Assembly (NCBI GenBank): GCA_016292215.1
Contig: JAEFBB010000007.1
Span: forward strand, 1-64,000
Length of the DNA: 64,000 nucleotides
Source of the DNA: Saccharofermentans sp.
GTDB lineage: Bacteria > Bacillota > Clostridia > Saccharofermentanales > Saccharofermentanaceae
Direction: 5' to 3'
Translations under genes and position numbers: made by a program
Part shown: one piece after another, positions 8,705-17,713 of the stretch
How the letters are laid out: each line of letters opens with the position of its first letter
How positions within the stretch are numbered: position 1 is the stretch's first letter
Notes under the pieces: generated by a model
Seen by the model: the letters and a program-made list of their open reading frames with translations, nothing else
What the model was told of the DNA's origin: nothing
The model's database searches: none

Positions 8705-10060
8705 ATGGTTGAAGCTATTAGTGTAATCAAGTACGAAGGCAGTAATGAGGTATTGGCCCATAAGCACCAGAAAGAGGACTTTACCATCGGTTCACAGCTG
8801 ATCGTCCATGAATCGCAGGAAGCTCTGTTCTTCAAAGACGGTAAGGCTCTGGATCTTTTCACTGCAGGAAGGCACACTCTCGTAACGAACAATATTCCGC
8901 TCGTTCGTGACCTTATGAGGCACGGCACAGGCGGCGAAAATGTTTTCCACTGCGAGGTTTACTTCATCAACATGACCACACAGATGGGCATCAGATGGGG
9001 TACTGACAGCAAGGTAAGACTTTTCGATCCTGCTTCGGGCCTGCATATAGAGATCGGTGCATCCGGTAACTTCAATCTCAGAGTAACCGATTCCCGCAAG
9101 CTTATCATCAAGCTCGTAGGTACGACTGAAGGCCTTATCCAGAGCGAAGCAGTAGGCGACGGACTCTCCTACGGCAACAGCATGTTCAAGGCATTGATCA
9201 TGAACCGCGTTAAGTCCAATCTTGCCCGCATCATCAAGCAGCAGAACATCAACATCCTTGAGATCGATGCATATCTCGACGTATTGTCCAATGCTCTCAT
9301 GGTAGACATCAATGCTACCCTCGATGAGTACGGTCTCTTTATGCCTGAGTTCTATGTAACTACAGTCCAGACACCTGACGACGATCCGAATTACGCACGT
9401 CTCAAGCAGCAGTTCGCTGACAAGACATTGAAGGTACGTGAAGAAGAGGTCAAGCGTGCTGAGGCTGAGGCAGCCCAGGGCAGAAAGATCGTTGAGGCAC
9501 AGACTGCAGCAGAGCTCAAGAAGATCTACTCTCAGGGAGAAGCTGACGCTCTCATCATCAAGGCAAAGGCTGAGGCAGACGCATACAAGATGCAGGCTGA
9601 GGCTGAGGCTTCCGAGATGAAGATGAAGGGCTACACCTACAGAGACGAGACAGCACGTCAGGTCGGCCTCGAAGCAATGCAGAACGGCATTACCGGCGGC
9701 AGTTCCGGCGGCGGAGCAGCAGGCGGTATCGGTGATGTCGCAAGCCTCGGTGTTACACTTGGCGCTATGGGCGGCGTTATCAACATGACGAGAGATGCCA
9801 TGAGCCCGATCATGGGTGAGTCCCAGAAAGTCGGACAGGATTTCGGCAATGTTATCTCCGGCAATACAGGCGCTCCTGCACAGGCACCTAACGTTCCGGA
9901 AGCACCCGCTCCTGAAGCACCTGCCGCACCTGCTCCCGCAGAGCCTGCAGCTGCTCCTGCTGATCCTGTTGTAGCTCCCTGGATCTGCCCTTCCTGCGGC
10001 AAGATCGGGATCACATCAAGATTCTGTCCTAACTGCGGAATTCCCGCTCCCAAGAACTGA
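8705..10060 (+). CDS. SPFH-domain protein with C-terminal zinc ribbon (YdjI-like)
   Basis: 451 residues. An SPFH/flotillin-like domain of the YdjI or 'virion core protein' type fills about 25-240. A charged, Ala/Glu/Lys-rich coiled coil follows (about 240-310, EVKRAEAEAAQGRKIVEAQ), then a Gly-rich stretch (about 325-375), a Pro/Ala-rich linker (about 390-425) and a zinc ribbon (CPSCGK...CPNCG, about 428-446). No N-terminal membrane helix is evident, so membrane association would come via partners such as the zinc-ribbon membrane protein encoded just upstream. A strong terminator follows. SPFH proteins form membrane-linked oligomers; a role in membrane stress is inferred from family. Confidence 0.88.
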   Translation: MVEAISVIKYEGSNEVLAHKHQKEDFTIGSQLIVHESQEALFFKDGKALDLFTAGRHTLVTNNIPLVRDLMRHGTGGENVFHCEVYFINMTTQMGIRWGTDSKVRLFDPASGLHIEIGASGNFNLRVTDSRKLIIKLVGTTEGLIQSEAVGDGLSYGNSMFKALIMNRVKSNLARIIKQQNINILEIDAYLDVLSNALMVDINATLDEYGLFMPEFYVTTVQTPDDDPNYARLKQQFADKTLKVREEEVKRAEAEAAQGRKIVEAQTAAELKKIYSQGEADALIIKAKAEADAYKMQAEAEASEMKMKGYTYRDETARQVGLEAMQNGITGGSSGGGAAGGIGDVASLGVTLGAMGGVINMTRDAMSPIMGESQKVGQDFGNVISGNTGAPAQAPNVPEAPAPEAPAAPAPAEPAAAPADPVVAPWICPSCGKIGITSRFCPNCGIPAPKN

Positions 10061-10084
10061 TCAGATATAAAAAGTGATAAGATT

Positions 10085-10122
10085 AAACCGTCCCTGCGAG
10101 TTGCAGCGGACGGTTTATTTTT
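10085..10122 (+). terminator. Rho-independent terminator after the SPFH gene
   Basis: AAACCGTCC and GGACGGTTT pair around a GC-rich loop and are followed by a T-rich run (ATTTTTTTA). It lies about 25 bases after the SPFH stop and about 20 bases before the next start. Confidence 0.88.
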
Positions 10123-10141
10123 TTATGTAGAGGCAGCGAAA

Positions 10142-10672
10142 ATGTATCTGTACCATTACTTTGACAAGCGCACGGGACCTTTTAAGAGTCTTACGATGCT
10201 GCCTGATGATCAGGCCATTGAAGTTCTCGAGAAGGTTAAGGCTGAACGCCCGGATTCTTTCTGCGCCCAAAGAAATGAGACTTACATAACCAAGCGCAAG
10301 AATTGCGAGGCTCTGCTGCGCAGAGAATTCACAGCCAAAGGCGGTATAGTGGAGATCTCATCACCATATTATCTTGTGGTGGAGCACAGCCCCTGGCTTT
10401 ATACATGGTATGAACAGCCTGATATGCTGAAGATCCCTGTAGAAGAATTTGACGTGAGAACATTATCTTTTACATACGGTGATTCGATGCCGACGTTTGC
10501 AGTAAAGGATGGCAGGGAATACAGACAGCAGGTATATACGTATGATGAGATCTTAAACGTCATACATAAATACGGATTGCCGCAGGACTGGAATAATGAC
10601 GGATCGCACGGACCTGAAAGATATATCGAGGTCCATGTGTGGAGCGATAAGATTATAAAGAAATATCTCTGA
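10142..10672 (+). CDS. Hypothetical soluble protein
   Basis: 176 residues with no signal peptide or membrane segment and a mixed alpha/beta, Tyr/Trp-rich sequence (YYLVVEHSPWLYTWYEQ). Ribosome site GAGG precedes the ATG. It stands alone between the SPFH terminator and a convergent kinase gene; its TGA is only 3 bases from the kinase stop. No family recognised. The reading frame has the codon character of its neighbours, so it is likely real. Confidence 0.65.
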   Translation: MYLYHYFDKRTGPFKSLTMLPDDQAIEVLEKVKAERPDSFCAQRNETYITKRKNCEALLRREFTAKGGIVEISSPYYLVVEHSPWLYTWYEQPDMLKIPVEEFDVRTLSFTYGDSMPTFAVKDGREYRQQVYTYDEILNVIHKYGLPQDWNNDGSHGPERYIEVHVWSDKIIKKYL

Positions 10673-10675
10673 TCA

Positions 10676-13243
10676 TCAGCCGAGTATCTTAGAAGCGAGA
10701 TCTTTGAATCTCTTTGCGAAATCGTCGTGATGAGACTTTACGTATTCCTCATCGCTTCTTGCGGAAGCGTCTTCAAGATCCTTTGCCAAAGAAGACAATT
10801 CATCAGCGCCTATCATTTTCGATGAGCTCTTTAACGAGTGAATAAGGATCCTGTAGTTGGAAAGAGAGTTGTCCTCGAGATATGAAGCAAGCGTAGCACA
10901 CTTGTCTTCAGCGTTCCTGGCGTAGTCCGTCAGAAGCTCGATATAAAGATCTTCTTCGCCGCACGAATACTCGATAGCGGCCTTGACATTAAGACCCAAT
11001 GAACGTGCCTTATCAACGGTGACAGGTGAGGGCTTGGAAGATTCAGCGGATGCTGCAGGCGCGGCCGGACCGCTCTCGATAACTCTTTCAGGGAGGAATG
11101 TCCTCAGAGTCTTCTCGACATCTTCGACGATTATCGGCTTGGACAGATATCCGTCGAAGCCCGCGTTAAGATACTGTTCTTCTGCGCCTACGACGGCGTT
11201 AGCGGTAAGCGCGATAACGACGGTATCATCCACCAGTCTGTCTTCTTTCAAGATCTTCAGCGTCTCGATACCATCCATGATAGGCATCATGTGATCGAGG
11301 AAGAGGATGTCGAATTTATTCGTCTTAAGGAGCTCGATAGTTTCCTTGCCCGATTCGCAGGTTACGGGTGTGATGCCGAAGATCTTAAGGAAGTTGGTAG
11401 CGACCTTAATGTTCATCTTATTGTCGTCCGTAACGAGCACTTTAGCCTTCGGGGCATAGAGATGCTCAGCTTCTTCCTTTTTCTTCATGTGGGCTTTTCT
11501 GCGCTCTTCATAGTCGCCGATAGGTTCGGAATCGACGATCTTAAGGTTAAGGTCGAAGCCGAATGTGGAACCGATGCTGTACTTGCTGTCGACATCAAGT
11601 CTGCTGTTCATCATGGCGAGCAGCTTGGTGACGATCGAAAGGCCTAAGCCGGTTCCTTCGATATGACGGTTGCGTCTTTCTTCGATACGCTCGAAAGACT
11701 TAAAGAGCTTATCGAGATCTTCATCCTTGATTCCGATGCCCGTATCGGTTACTTCGACGCGGAGATCGACATTGCCTTTTCTCTGATCCGTCTTGCGTAC
11801 GCTGAGCGTGACGCTGCCGCTCTCAGTGTATTTAACGGCATTTGTCAGAAGGTTCATGATGACCTGGCTGATCCTGACGTCGTCGCCGAACAGCTTGGAC
11901 GGTACTGATCTGTCGATGTCCACGTTGAATTCAAGACCCTTGGCGCGGGCACGTTCATATGTTGAATTAACGAGATTGCCGATGAGCTCTGCCACGTCAA
12001 ATTCGACGGGAACCAGCGTCATCTTACCGTCTTCGATCTTTGAAAAATCGAGTATGTTGTTGATGATGGAAAGCAGAGTGTTTCCGGCGCTCTTGATATT
12101 GGATGCGTATTCTATGATCTGGTCGTCTTCTGACTCTCTTAAGATCATCTCATTCATGCCGAGAACGGCGTTGATAGGCGTTCTGATCTCGTGCGACATA
12201 TCGGCAAGAAAATCACTCTTGGCTTTGTTGGCGGTCTCGGCAGCCGATTTCTCGAGCGTCAGGAGCTTAGCTTCGTATTCTCTCTTCTGCTCGATATCCT
12301 TCATCTCTTCGATTCGCCTGTTCATCTTGCGCTCATAACGGTAACCGATGATATAGAACACGGATATCAATCCGAAAACGACCAGGTTAATGATCACACT
12401 TACTATCAGGATATTCACCGTATTATCAAGGAGCGAACTTGATTCGATAACGATTATAAGATGCCACTGGTCAAGGACCTCATCTACGAAGACAGTGTAT
12501 TTCTTGCCGTCTATCTCCATGTCGAAATTGCCCTTGCCGACTTCCACGGCTTTCTCGAAAACAGCTGCCCTCTCAGGGATCTCTGTATAATTCTTGCCTT
12601 TTTCTCCGAGGTCAGGATGCGCTATTACCGTTCCGTCGTAATTGAGGATATAACCATAGCCGCTGCCGTCTATCTGGATACCTTCGACGGTCTCCTGTAC
12701 GCCGGAGAGAGTAAGATCCAGACCGAGAACGTTGTTCCTGTCAGACAGTGACTGGACGACTGATATGATGACATTTCCTGTCTGGGCATCCACATAAGGA
12801 GACGCGATGATAGGCTGTCCGTCAGCTTCTATAGCTGATTTGTACCAGTCCCTGACCGTAGGGTCATAATCATCCGGAGGGACCCAGCCGACACCGTCTA
12901 CATATTCGCCCCTTATTACGCCGTAGATACCGGTGTAACTGTCATCGAACTGGACACTTGTAGTAGATGACTCACGCGTGATGTATTCGATGATCTCTTC
13001 GTTAGACGCGCCGTTTGCGATCATGTGGTCTACGGTATCTGCGGTGACCCAGAGAACGGACTTAGCCGTGTCGAGATAGTTCTCGAGTTCAGCGGCGATC
13101 GCTGCGGCCTTATCATTACCTAAGTCGTGAACATATGTAGAAGACGTTCTGTACATGAGCCTTGTCGTATAAGTAACGAGCAAAGACATGAGTACAAAAG
13201 TCGCGATCAGCGTCAGTATGAGAACTCTGCGGTTGTTTTTCAT
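10676..13243 (-). CDS. Hybrid sensor histidine kinase with Cache sensor, receiver and Hpt
   Basis: 855 residues. Membrane helix at about 7-28; extracellular double-Cache sensor about 30-275 with the typical RDWYKSAIEADGQPIIASPY region; second helix about 280-300; coiled coil; HisKA with SHEIRTPINAV (phospho-His near 350); HATPase with NLLTNAVKY, DTGIGI and GTGLGL; receiver about 610-725 with the DD pair, phospho-Asp in LFLDHMMP, and conserved Lys in SKPI; Hpt about 760-855 with HSLKSSSKMIG. All phosphorelay residues are present, so this is a full His-Asp-His relay lacking only a final output regulator. It has the same architecture as the kinase at 46708-49107. The OFA transporter lies just upstream on the same strand, so co-transcription is likely and the ligand may be a small carboxylate (inference). 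Confidence 0.92.
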   Translation of the reverse strand: MKNNRRVLILTLIATFVLMSLLVTYTTRLMYRTSSTYVHDLGNDKAAAIAAELENYLDTAKSVLWVTADTVDHMIANGASNEEIIEYITRESSTTSVQFDDSYTGIYGVIRGEYVDGVGWVPPDDYDPTVRDWYKSAIEADGQPIIASPYVDAQTGNVIISVVQSLSDRNNVLGLDLTLSGVQETVEGIQIDGSGYGYILNYDGTVIAHPDLGEKGKNYTEIPERAAVFEKAVEVGKGNFDMEIDGKKYTVFVDEVLDQWHLIIVIESSSLLDNTVNILIVSVIINLVVFGLISVFYIIGYRYERKMNRRIEEMKDIEQKREYEAKLLTLEKSAAETANKAKSDFLADMSHEIRTPINAVLGMNEMILRESEDDQIIEYASNIKSAGNTLLSIINNILDFSKIEDGKMTLVPVEFDVAELIGNLVNSTYERARAKGLEFNVDIDRSVPSKLFGDDVRISQVIMNLLTNAVKYTESGSVTLSVRKTDQRKGNVDLRVEVTDTGIGIKDEDLDKLFKSFERIEERRNRHIEGTGLGLSIVTKLLAMMNSRLDVDSKYSIGSTFGFDLNLKIVDSEPIGDYEERRKAHMKKKEEAEHLYAPKAKVLVTDDNKMNIKVATNFLKIFGITPVTCESGKETIELLKTNKFDILFLDHMMPIMDGIETLKILKEDRLVDDTVVIALTANAVVGAEEQYLNAGFDGYLSKPIIVEDVEKTLRTFLPERVIESGPAAPAASAESSKPSPVTVDKARSLGLNVKAAIEYSCGEEDLYIELLTDYARNAEDKCATLASYLEDNSLSNYRILIHSLKSSSKMIGADELSSLAKDLEDASARSDEEYVKSHHDDFAKRFKDLASKILG

Positions 13244-13249
13244 ATTGCC

Positions 13250-14455
13250 TTATTTTGCAGCCTTCTTTGAAGATCTCTGGTATACCAGAAGCAGGCAGAT
13301 GACCAGTGAGACGGCGTAAAGTATGCCGGCCGTGATGATTATATATTGATAGTTGTTATCAGAATTCTTGAGAATGATGTCAGACAGGTTGTTGCCTGTA
13401 AGACCGGCGATAGCCCATGCCGACAAAGTAAGTCCGTGGATCTTGGAGATGTTCTTCATGCCGAATCTTGATTCGAGCAGTGCAGGGAGCGTTGAGAAAC
13501 CTCCGCCGTATCCCAGGTTTACTACCATCAGGAGGATGATGACCATGACTCCGCCTGTGATTCCGAATGAGAGGCCGCATACCAGGATGCAGGAGATGAA
13601 TATGATGACGTAGATAAGGCTTCTGTCCTTAAGCTTATCTGAGATCGTCGAATAACCGATACGTCCCAAAGCGTTGCAGACTGCGGTGACAGAAGGAATG
13701 ATGCTGATGATCGCAGCCAGCGCCGCAGCTCCCGCGAAGCGGTCGTTAAGGAACTGCTTCTCGTAAGAGATGAGCATCAGTCCGCAGTGGATGTTGATGT
13801 AGAAGATGAGCCAGATGCCTACGAATGTCTTGTTCTTCAATATCGAATAGCTGAAATCGCTGTTGGTCTTAGCCTCGACCCAGTCAGAAGGCTTCCTGAG
13901 GAGAAGATGTCCGATGAACATCATGATGAAATATGCGATGCCGAGGATAATGAACATCCATGCGATGCCTACGCTGTTCTGGAGGGATTCCATGATAGGT
14001 GTGGCGATGGCCTTCGCAAGACCGAAGCCCATGATGGAGATGCCTGTGGCAAGACCCTTGTGGTCCTTAAACCAGAGCATGAGTGTCTTAACGGGGGTGA
14101 GATAGCCGACACCGAGACCGATGCCCATGATGCATCCGTAGCAGATATATATCAGGATGAGGGCCAATACGCCGGTGCAGTACATCAGGGTGAGACCTGT
14201 GCCGATCATGCCTGCGGTAAAACAGACAGCTGCGACAAGGGAAGACTTGTGGATATTTATCTCAACGAGTTTGCCGGCAAATGCTGCTGACATGCCGAGG
14301 AAGAAGATCGCGAGGCTGAATGCCCAGCCGACTGCAGACGGCGTCATGCCGATAGCTTCGGCTATTGCCTGCTTGAAGGTGCTCCAGCAGTATACAGTTC
14401 CGATCGAACAGTGAATTAAAAGTGCCGGGATTGCAGACCTGATCCATTTTTCCAT
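13250..14455 (-). CDS. OFA-family MFS transporter (oxalate/formate antiporter-like)
   Basis: 401 residues, twelve hydrophobic segments, with the OFA-type N-terminus GTVYCWSTFKQAIAEAIG and the half-repeat boundary GLATGISIMGFGLAKAIATP. OFA transporters exchange small carboxylates such as oxalate and formate; the substrate here is not readable from sequence. ATG 14455 is preceded by AGGTGG at eight bases; a GTG four codons upstream is less well placed. The hybrid kinase gene follows with a 6-base gap. The 148-base spacer to the divergent gene at 14604 should contain promoters for both directions. Confidence 0.85.
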   Translation of the reverse strand: MEKWIRSAIPALLIHCSIGTVYCWSTFKQAIAEAIGMTPSAVGWAFSLAIFFLGMSAAFAGKLVEINIHKSSLVAAVCFTAGMIGTGLTLMYCTGVLALILIYICYGCIMGIGLGVGYLTPVKTLMLWFKDHKGLATGISIMGFGLAKAIATPIMESLQNSVGIAWMFIILGIAYFIMMFIGHLLLRKPSDWVEAKTNSDFSYSILKNKTFVGIWLIFYINIHCGLMLISYEKQFLNDRFAGAAALAAIISIIPSVTAVCNALGRIGYSTISDKLKDRSLIYVIIFISCILVCGLSFGITGGVMVIILLMVVNLGYGGGFSTLPALLESRFGMKNISKIHGLTLSAWAIAGLTGNNLSDIILKNSDNNYQYIIITAGILYAVSLVICLLLVYQRSSKKAAK

Positions 14456-14554
14456 TGTCCATACCACCTTTACCCTTTTTGAGACCCTCGATAACCCTTA
14501 TCTGCAATACTACAAATAAGAATGGTCAAAGTAAAGCATACGGAGTTAAAATGT

Positions 14555-14560
14555 TATAAT
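14555..14560 (+). promoter_or_regulatory. -10 box in a TATAAT-N6-ATG leaderless arrangement
   Basis: Perfect TATAAT exactly six bases before an ATG at 14567, which places a normal transcription start (7 bases downstream) on the A of that ATG. No convincing -35 box is visible. Confidence 0.55.
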
Positions 14561-14566
14561 TATTTT

Positions 14567-14599
14567 ATGAATATCTGTTTTCGAAAAAGGGGGATATAG
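14567..14599 (+). CDS. Possible leaderless leader peptide (10 residues)
   Basis: ATG-to-TAG mini-ORF reading MNICFRKRGI. It begins where transcription from the TATAAT box at 14555 would start, and its stop lies 4 bases before the ATG of the next gene, whose ribosome site (AAGGGGG) is inside the mini-ORF. This is an arrangement that could couple translation. It is short enough to occur by chance; support comes from the same geometry at two other promoters in the window. Confidence 0.3.
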   Translation: MNICFRKRGI

Positions 14600-14603
14600 G
14601 AAA

Positions 14604-15059
14604 ATGGCTATTGATAAAGCAGTTTGGCAGTATGAATCTGCTCAAAAAGAGTATTGCGAACAGTTCGGATTGACGCCGGAGGAGCTTACTGAGGCTGATA
14701 AGGAAAAAATCTGGGGTTACGCGGGCAATCACATCGCTTTTTTCGTCACCTGGTTACTGAGACATGACTATCTCGGCGACATGCATTACGAGGATGAAGA
14801 TGAGAAAAAAGACATAGAAGCCGTGAAAAATCAGGAAATGACCGGCATGGAGTTCTTCGCCAGGTGGTGCGACATGAGCTTTACGGACGAGGATGTATCA
14901 TTTCTTGTCATGGAATTCGTAAAGAGCTACAACGAGGGCAGTTATATCGACGATTACGGCAATTATATGGGCGACAAGGTCTTGTCCACGGGCTTTTCCT
15001 GGGATGATTATCTGGGCTTTGAGCCGGTGATCGACCGCGCGTTTGAGAAATTCCTTTGA
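14604..15059 (+). CDS. Hypothetical protein, possibly DUF7832-like
   Basis: 151 acidic residues with no signal peptide or membrane segment. The segment IWGYAGNHIAFFVTWLLRHD and the later GFSWDDYLGFEPVIDRAF recall a family of small cytoplasmic proteins (DUF7832-like, from memory, low certainty), often linked to toxin-immunity or polymorphic loci. No toxin gene is visible nearby. It lies 20 bases before a lipoprotein gene and may share its transcript. Confidence 0.6.
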   Translation: MAIDKAVWQYESAQKEYCEQFGLTPEELTEADKEKIWGYAGNHIAFFVTWLLRHDYLGDMHYEDEDEKKDIEAVKNQEMTGMEFFARWCDMSFTDEDVSFLVMEFVKSYNEGSYIDDYGNYMGDKVLSTGFSWDDYLGFEPVIDRAFEKFL

Positions 15060-15079
15060 TAATTGGCAGGGGAATCACC

Positions 15080-16384
15080 ATGATAAAGAAGATCAGCTCA
15101 TTGGTTTTGGCGCTGGCAGTAATCCTTTCTGTTGTTTCCTGCGGCAAGGCAGATAAAGTAAAGACCGGCGATAACATCGAGTTTGGTAATTACAAGGGTC
15201 ATACGACTTGGCGTGTTCTGGATATTCAGGGTCCTGAAGCCCTGATAATCACAGAGGATATTGTCGATAAACACATATTCGATACTACTTATTACGGCTG
15301 GGAAAGTGATGACTGTGATATCCGTATCTGGCTGAACACAACATTTATCAGTGAGGCTTTTTCGGACGAAGAGCGCAGTAAGATAATCAATAAGACCGGT
15401 GACGAAGTTTTTCTGTTAAGTGTTGAAGAAGCCTACAGATACTTTAAAGATGACGAAGACCGGTGCCTTTCCACGGGCGATAATCTGGGATGGTGGCTCA
15501 GATCCAAAGGTGCCTATGTTGATCATGCGTCAATAGTAGATACTTCCGGACTTTACCCGGGTAATATCGATGATGAAGGCGGCCTTGTATTCTGTGAAAG
15601 AGGCGTCCGTCCTGCCGTTTGGATCAAGCTGGATTCTGCGGACAATGGAAATCCGGATGTATCTGAGACCGTATCCGACTGCGGATGCTTTACTCTGCAG
15701 CAGAACGGATCGGCAACTTACTTGACAGGTCTGACGGAAAAAGGAATTGAACTGGAGGAACTGGTGGTTCCTGCCGGGACTGAGGTTTTCTGCTGTCTCA
15801 ATGAAGCAAATGCAAGGACTGTTGCTTTCGAAAGTGACAACGATATTGACTATGGTCATATGTTTACCAGAATGAAAAATCTGGAAACAATAAAGCTTCC
15901 TACAAACCTTACAAAACTGGGGTGGCACTCGAATTGTCCGAATCTTAAAGAAATAGATATTCCGGAAGGTGTTACTGTGATACCAGTTAACTGTTTCCTT
16001 AATGACAGCAAACTTGAGACAGTTACTGCCAGAGGCAGTCTGACTGAAATAAGATGTTATGCATTCGGCGGATGTCAGTCATTGAAAACGGTCAATATCC
16101 CGGATTCTGTTACAACGATAGGACCTTATGCTTTTGCCGCATGTGATTCGTTAAATGAAATCACTTTGCCAAAGGACCTTAAAGATGCAGGCGAATGCGC
16201 ATTTGGCGGTTCCGGAGTCACGACATATATCGTTCCTTCTGAAATGCAGTTAGAGAAATGGGACAGTTCATCATTCGATACCATGACGCCGGATCATTAC
16301 ACAGTCAAAGTCGCGGAAGGTTCGTGGGCTGATATTCATTTCGATGAGGTCTTTACGGGGAATGCAGTAAAAGAGTACTACTGA
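15080..16384 (+). CDS. Lipoprotein with DUF6273 and leucine-rich (LRR_5) repeats
   Basis: About 434 residues. Signal peptide with lipobox VVSCG (Cys near 22). Residues about 30-190 match the DUF6273 pattern (FGNYKGHTTWRVLDI, then WLNTTFISEAFSDEER and WWLRSKG), common in Clostridia surface proteins. Residues about 250-410 carry BspA-like LRR_5 repeats (LETIKLPTNLTKLGW, LKTVNIPDSVTTIGPYAF). ATG 15080 is chosen because of GGGG upstream and the signal peptide; in-frame extension to 15056 is unlikely. An extracellular binding role is likely, ligand unknown. The next gene is another lipoprotein. Confidence 0.82.
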   Translation: MIKKISSLVLALAVILSVVSCGKADKVKTGDNIEFGNYKGHTTWRVLDIQGPEALIITEDIVDKHIFDTTYYGWESDDCDIRIWLNTTFISEAFSDEERSKIINKTGDEVFLLSVEEAYRYFKDDEDRCLSTGDNLGWWLRSKGAYVDHASIVDTSGLYPGNIDDEGGLVFCERGVRPAVWIKLDSADNGNPDVSETVSDCGCFTLQQNGSATYLTGLTEKGIELEELVVPAGTEVFCCLNEANARTVAFESDNDIDYGHMFTRMKNLETIKLPTNLTKLGWHSNCPNLKEIDIPEGVTVIPVNCFLNDSKLETVTARGSLTEIRCYAFGGCQSLKTVNIPDSVTTIGPYAFAACDSLNEITLPKDLKDAGECAFGGSGVTTYIVPSEMQLEKWDSSSFDTMTPDHYTVKVAEGSWADIHFDEVFTGNAVKEYY

Positions 16385-16408
16385 TCAATTATGCACGGAC
16401 GGTTTGAT

Positions 16409-17035
16409 ATGAAGATCCTAAAGAAATGTTTGACTGTTATCCTGACAGGCGTAATGCTCATTAGCACTGCAGGATGCTGGGATATGCTACCGGGACAGAA
16501 GTCATTTAATCCTGATCCGGATTCGGAAAAGATCAAGGGAGCGTTTTTGCTGTTTGGAGAAGAAATATCACTTCCTTGCACCGTGGCCGATCTCACAAGC
16601 CAAGGCTTTGAAACCGATTATCAATGGGACAGTGATGGTATGATCTCGATGTGGCCGGGCACTGATCTGAATAAAAGCGGCGCGCCCTCACATTTTTATG
16701 CCTGCATTGACAGAGAGTGGATCAGCAAATTAGAAAAGAATGAAAAAGTTACTGAAGACTGTGTAATCGCTGCCATCAAGTTCCAGGATGATTCCAATGT
16801 CACCTTCGAATTGAATGATATTGAGTTCGGTATTCCGGCAGAGGATTTTGTTAATACTTTCGGGAAACCGGCCTATGAATTTGATTACGGGTCTCAGGGT
16901 TATGGACGTTACTATGAAGGTAATAACGGATGTGTGTACAGATTCATTTTCGGATATGAGAAAAAGCTTTGGAATATTATGATCGCCACTCCGGAATACA
17001 TCAATTGGGAGATAAATAACCTCTATCATGGTTAA
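16409..17035 (+). CDS. Lipoprotein of unknown function
   Basis: 208 residues with signal peptide and lipobox STAGC (Cys near 22). The mature part is acidic and aromatic with GIPAEDFVNTFGKPAYEF, a pattern seen in small beta-rich secreted domains that start with a 'short length -> FGKP' motif. No family assigned. ATG 16409 is favoured over an in-frame ATG at 16391 because the signal peptide starts there and GGACGG lies six bases upstream. It follows the DUF6273 lipoprotein by 24 bases and likely shares its transcript. Confidence 0.75.
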   Translation: MKILKKCLTVILTGVMLISTAGCWDMLPGQKSFNPDPDSEKIKGAFLLFGEEISLPCTVADLTSQGFETDYQWDSDGMISMWPGTDLNKSGAPSHFYACIDREWISKLEKNEKVTEDCVIAAIKFQDDSNVTFELNDIEFGIPAEDFVNTFGKPAYEFDYGSQGYGRYYEGNNGCVYRFIFGYEKKLWNIMIATPEYINWEINNLYHG

Positions 17036-17068
17036 GAATTAAGCTGTATTATCAATAAGGGGATCAAT

Positions 17069-17605
17069 ATGGGATACAGACTTGAGAAATGCACTAAGTG
17101 CGACAGACTCTATGTTGTTGAGGATGAAGGACCGGCAGGCAAATGCCCGCATTGCAGGGACTCAAAACAGCGTGCTGTGACCGGTAAGAGTCTGTCCGCT
17201 CTTGATAAGCAGGAAAAGAAATTATATGCCGAGCTCGAAGAACTCAACAAAAAAATCGATGAAGCGGAATCAAATGTAAAACCTCCAAAGCCCCCAAAAA
17301 CTCCGTGGACACCGTCACAGATAATAGGCGCTATAGTCATTACCGCATTAGGCCTGGCGATACCTGTGGCCGGTCTTATCAGAGATCCGGGCGGATGGAT
17401 TTACCTGGCTATAGCGGCAGCGGTCTCAGCCCTGTTTTTCTTAGGCTTCGAGATCGAAAAACTGATCCGAAAACCTAAGGATAAAGCAGAACTTAACAAG
17501 CTCATTCAGGAGCGTGATGAAATATACGGTAAGCTGGCTTTGATCCTTATGGCGAAGTCTTCATACCGCAATGAACAGGTGACAGGGCAAGAAGAAAAGT
17601 CCTGA
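17069..17605 (+). CDS. Zinc-ribbon, coiled-coil membrane protein
   Basis: 178 residues. N-terminal zinc ribbon, CTKCDR (about 8-13) and CPHCRD (about 27-32). A coiled coil (about 47-68, DKQEKKLYAELEELNKKIDE), two hydrophobic helices (about 87-105 and 112-132), and a second short coiled coil (about 145-170). No catalytic motif. It is the last gene before the M13 peptidase locus. One of several zinc-ribbon membrane proteins in the window. Confidence 0.7.
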   Translation: MGYRLEKCTKCDRLYVVEDEGPAGKCPHCRDSKQRAVTGKSLSALDKQEKKLYAELEELNKKIDEAESNVKPPKPPKTPWTPSQIIGAIVITALGLAIPVAGLIRDPGGWIYLAIAAAVSALFFLGFEIEKLIRKPKDKAELNKLIQERDEIYGKLALILMAKSSYRNEQVTGQEEKS

Positions 17606-17612
17606 TACTCCC

Positions 17613-17645
17613 GCAACTCACCACGCATTAACTGCAACTCGCCAC
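17613..17645 (+). promoter_or_regulatory. Pair of 12-base direct repeats 21 bases apart; possible LytTR site
   Basis: GCAACTCACCAC (17613-17624) and GCAACTCGCCAC (17634-17645) differ at one base and are spaced 21 bases start to start, two helical turns, the geometry of LytTR-regulator direct repeats. A TTGACA follows at 17657, 11 bases further, ahead of the M13 peptidase gene. A LytTR regulator is encoded about 5 kb downstream in the same cluster. The -10 spacing to TTGACA is poor, so the promoter itself is uncertain. Confidence 0.5.
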
Positions 17646-17713
17646 AAAAACCGTAATTGACAAAAATTAATGATAATATCCCTATAACCGAAAATCTGAA
17701 AAGGAGATTTGAA

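Noticed and set aside
10094..10106. CTGCGAGTTGCAG in the SPFH terminator loop, resembling the reverse complement of the 17613 repeats
   Set aside because: Short single match inside a terminator, not paired at 21 bases; judged coincidence.
13787..14290. A long open frame (about 167 codons) opposite the OFA transporter gene
   Set aside because: It lies entirely opposite a well-supported membrane protein gene, has no ribosome site or recognisable motif, and open antisense frames are common opposite genes with this codon use.
17657..17662. TTGACA considered as a full promoter for the M13 gene
   Set aside because: No -10 box at 16-18 bases; the nearest TATAAC is 20 bases away, so only the repeats upstream were listed.
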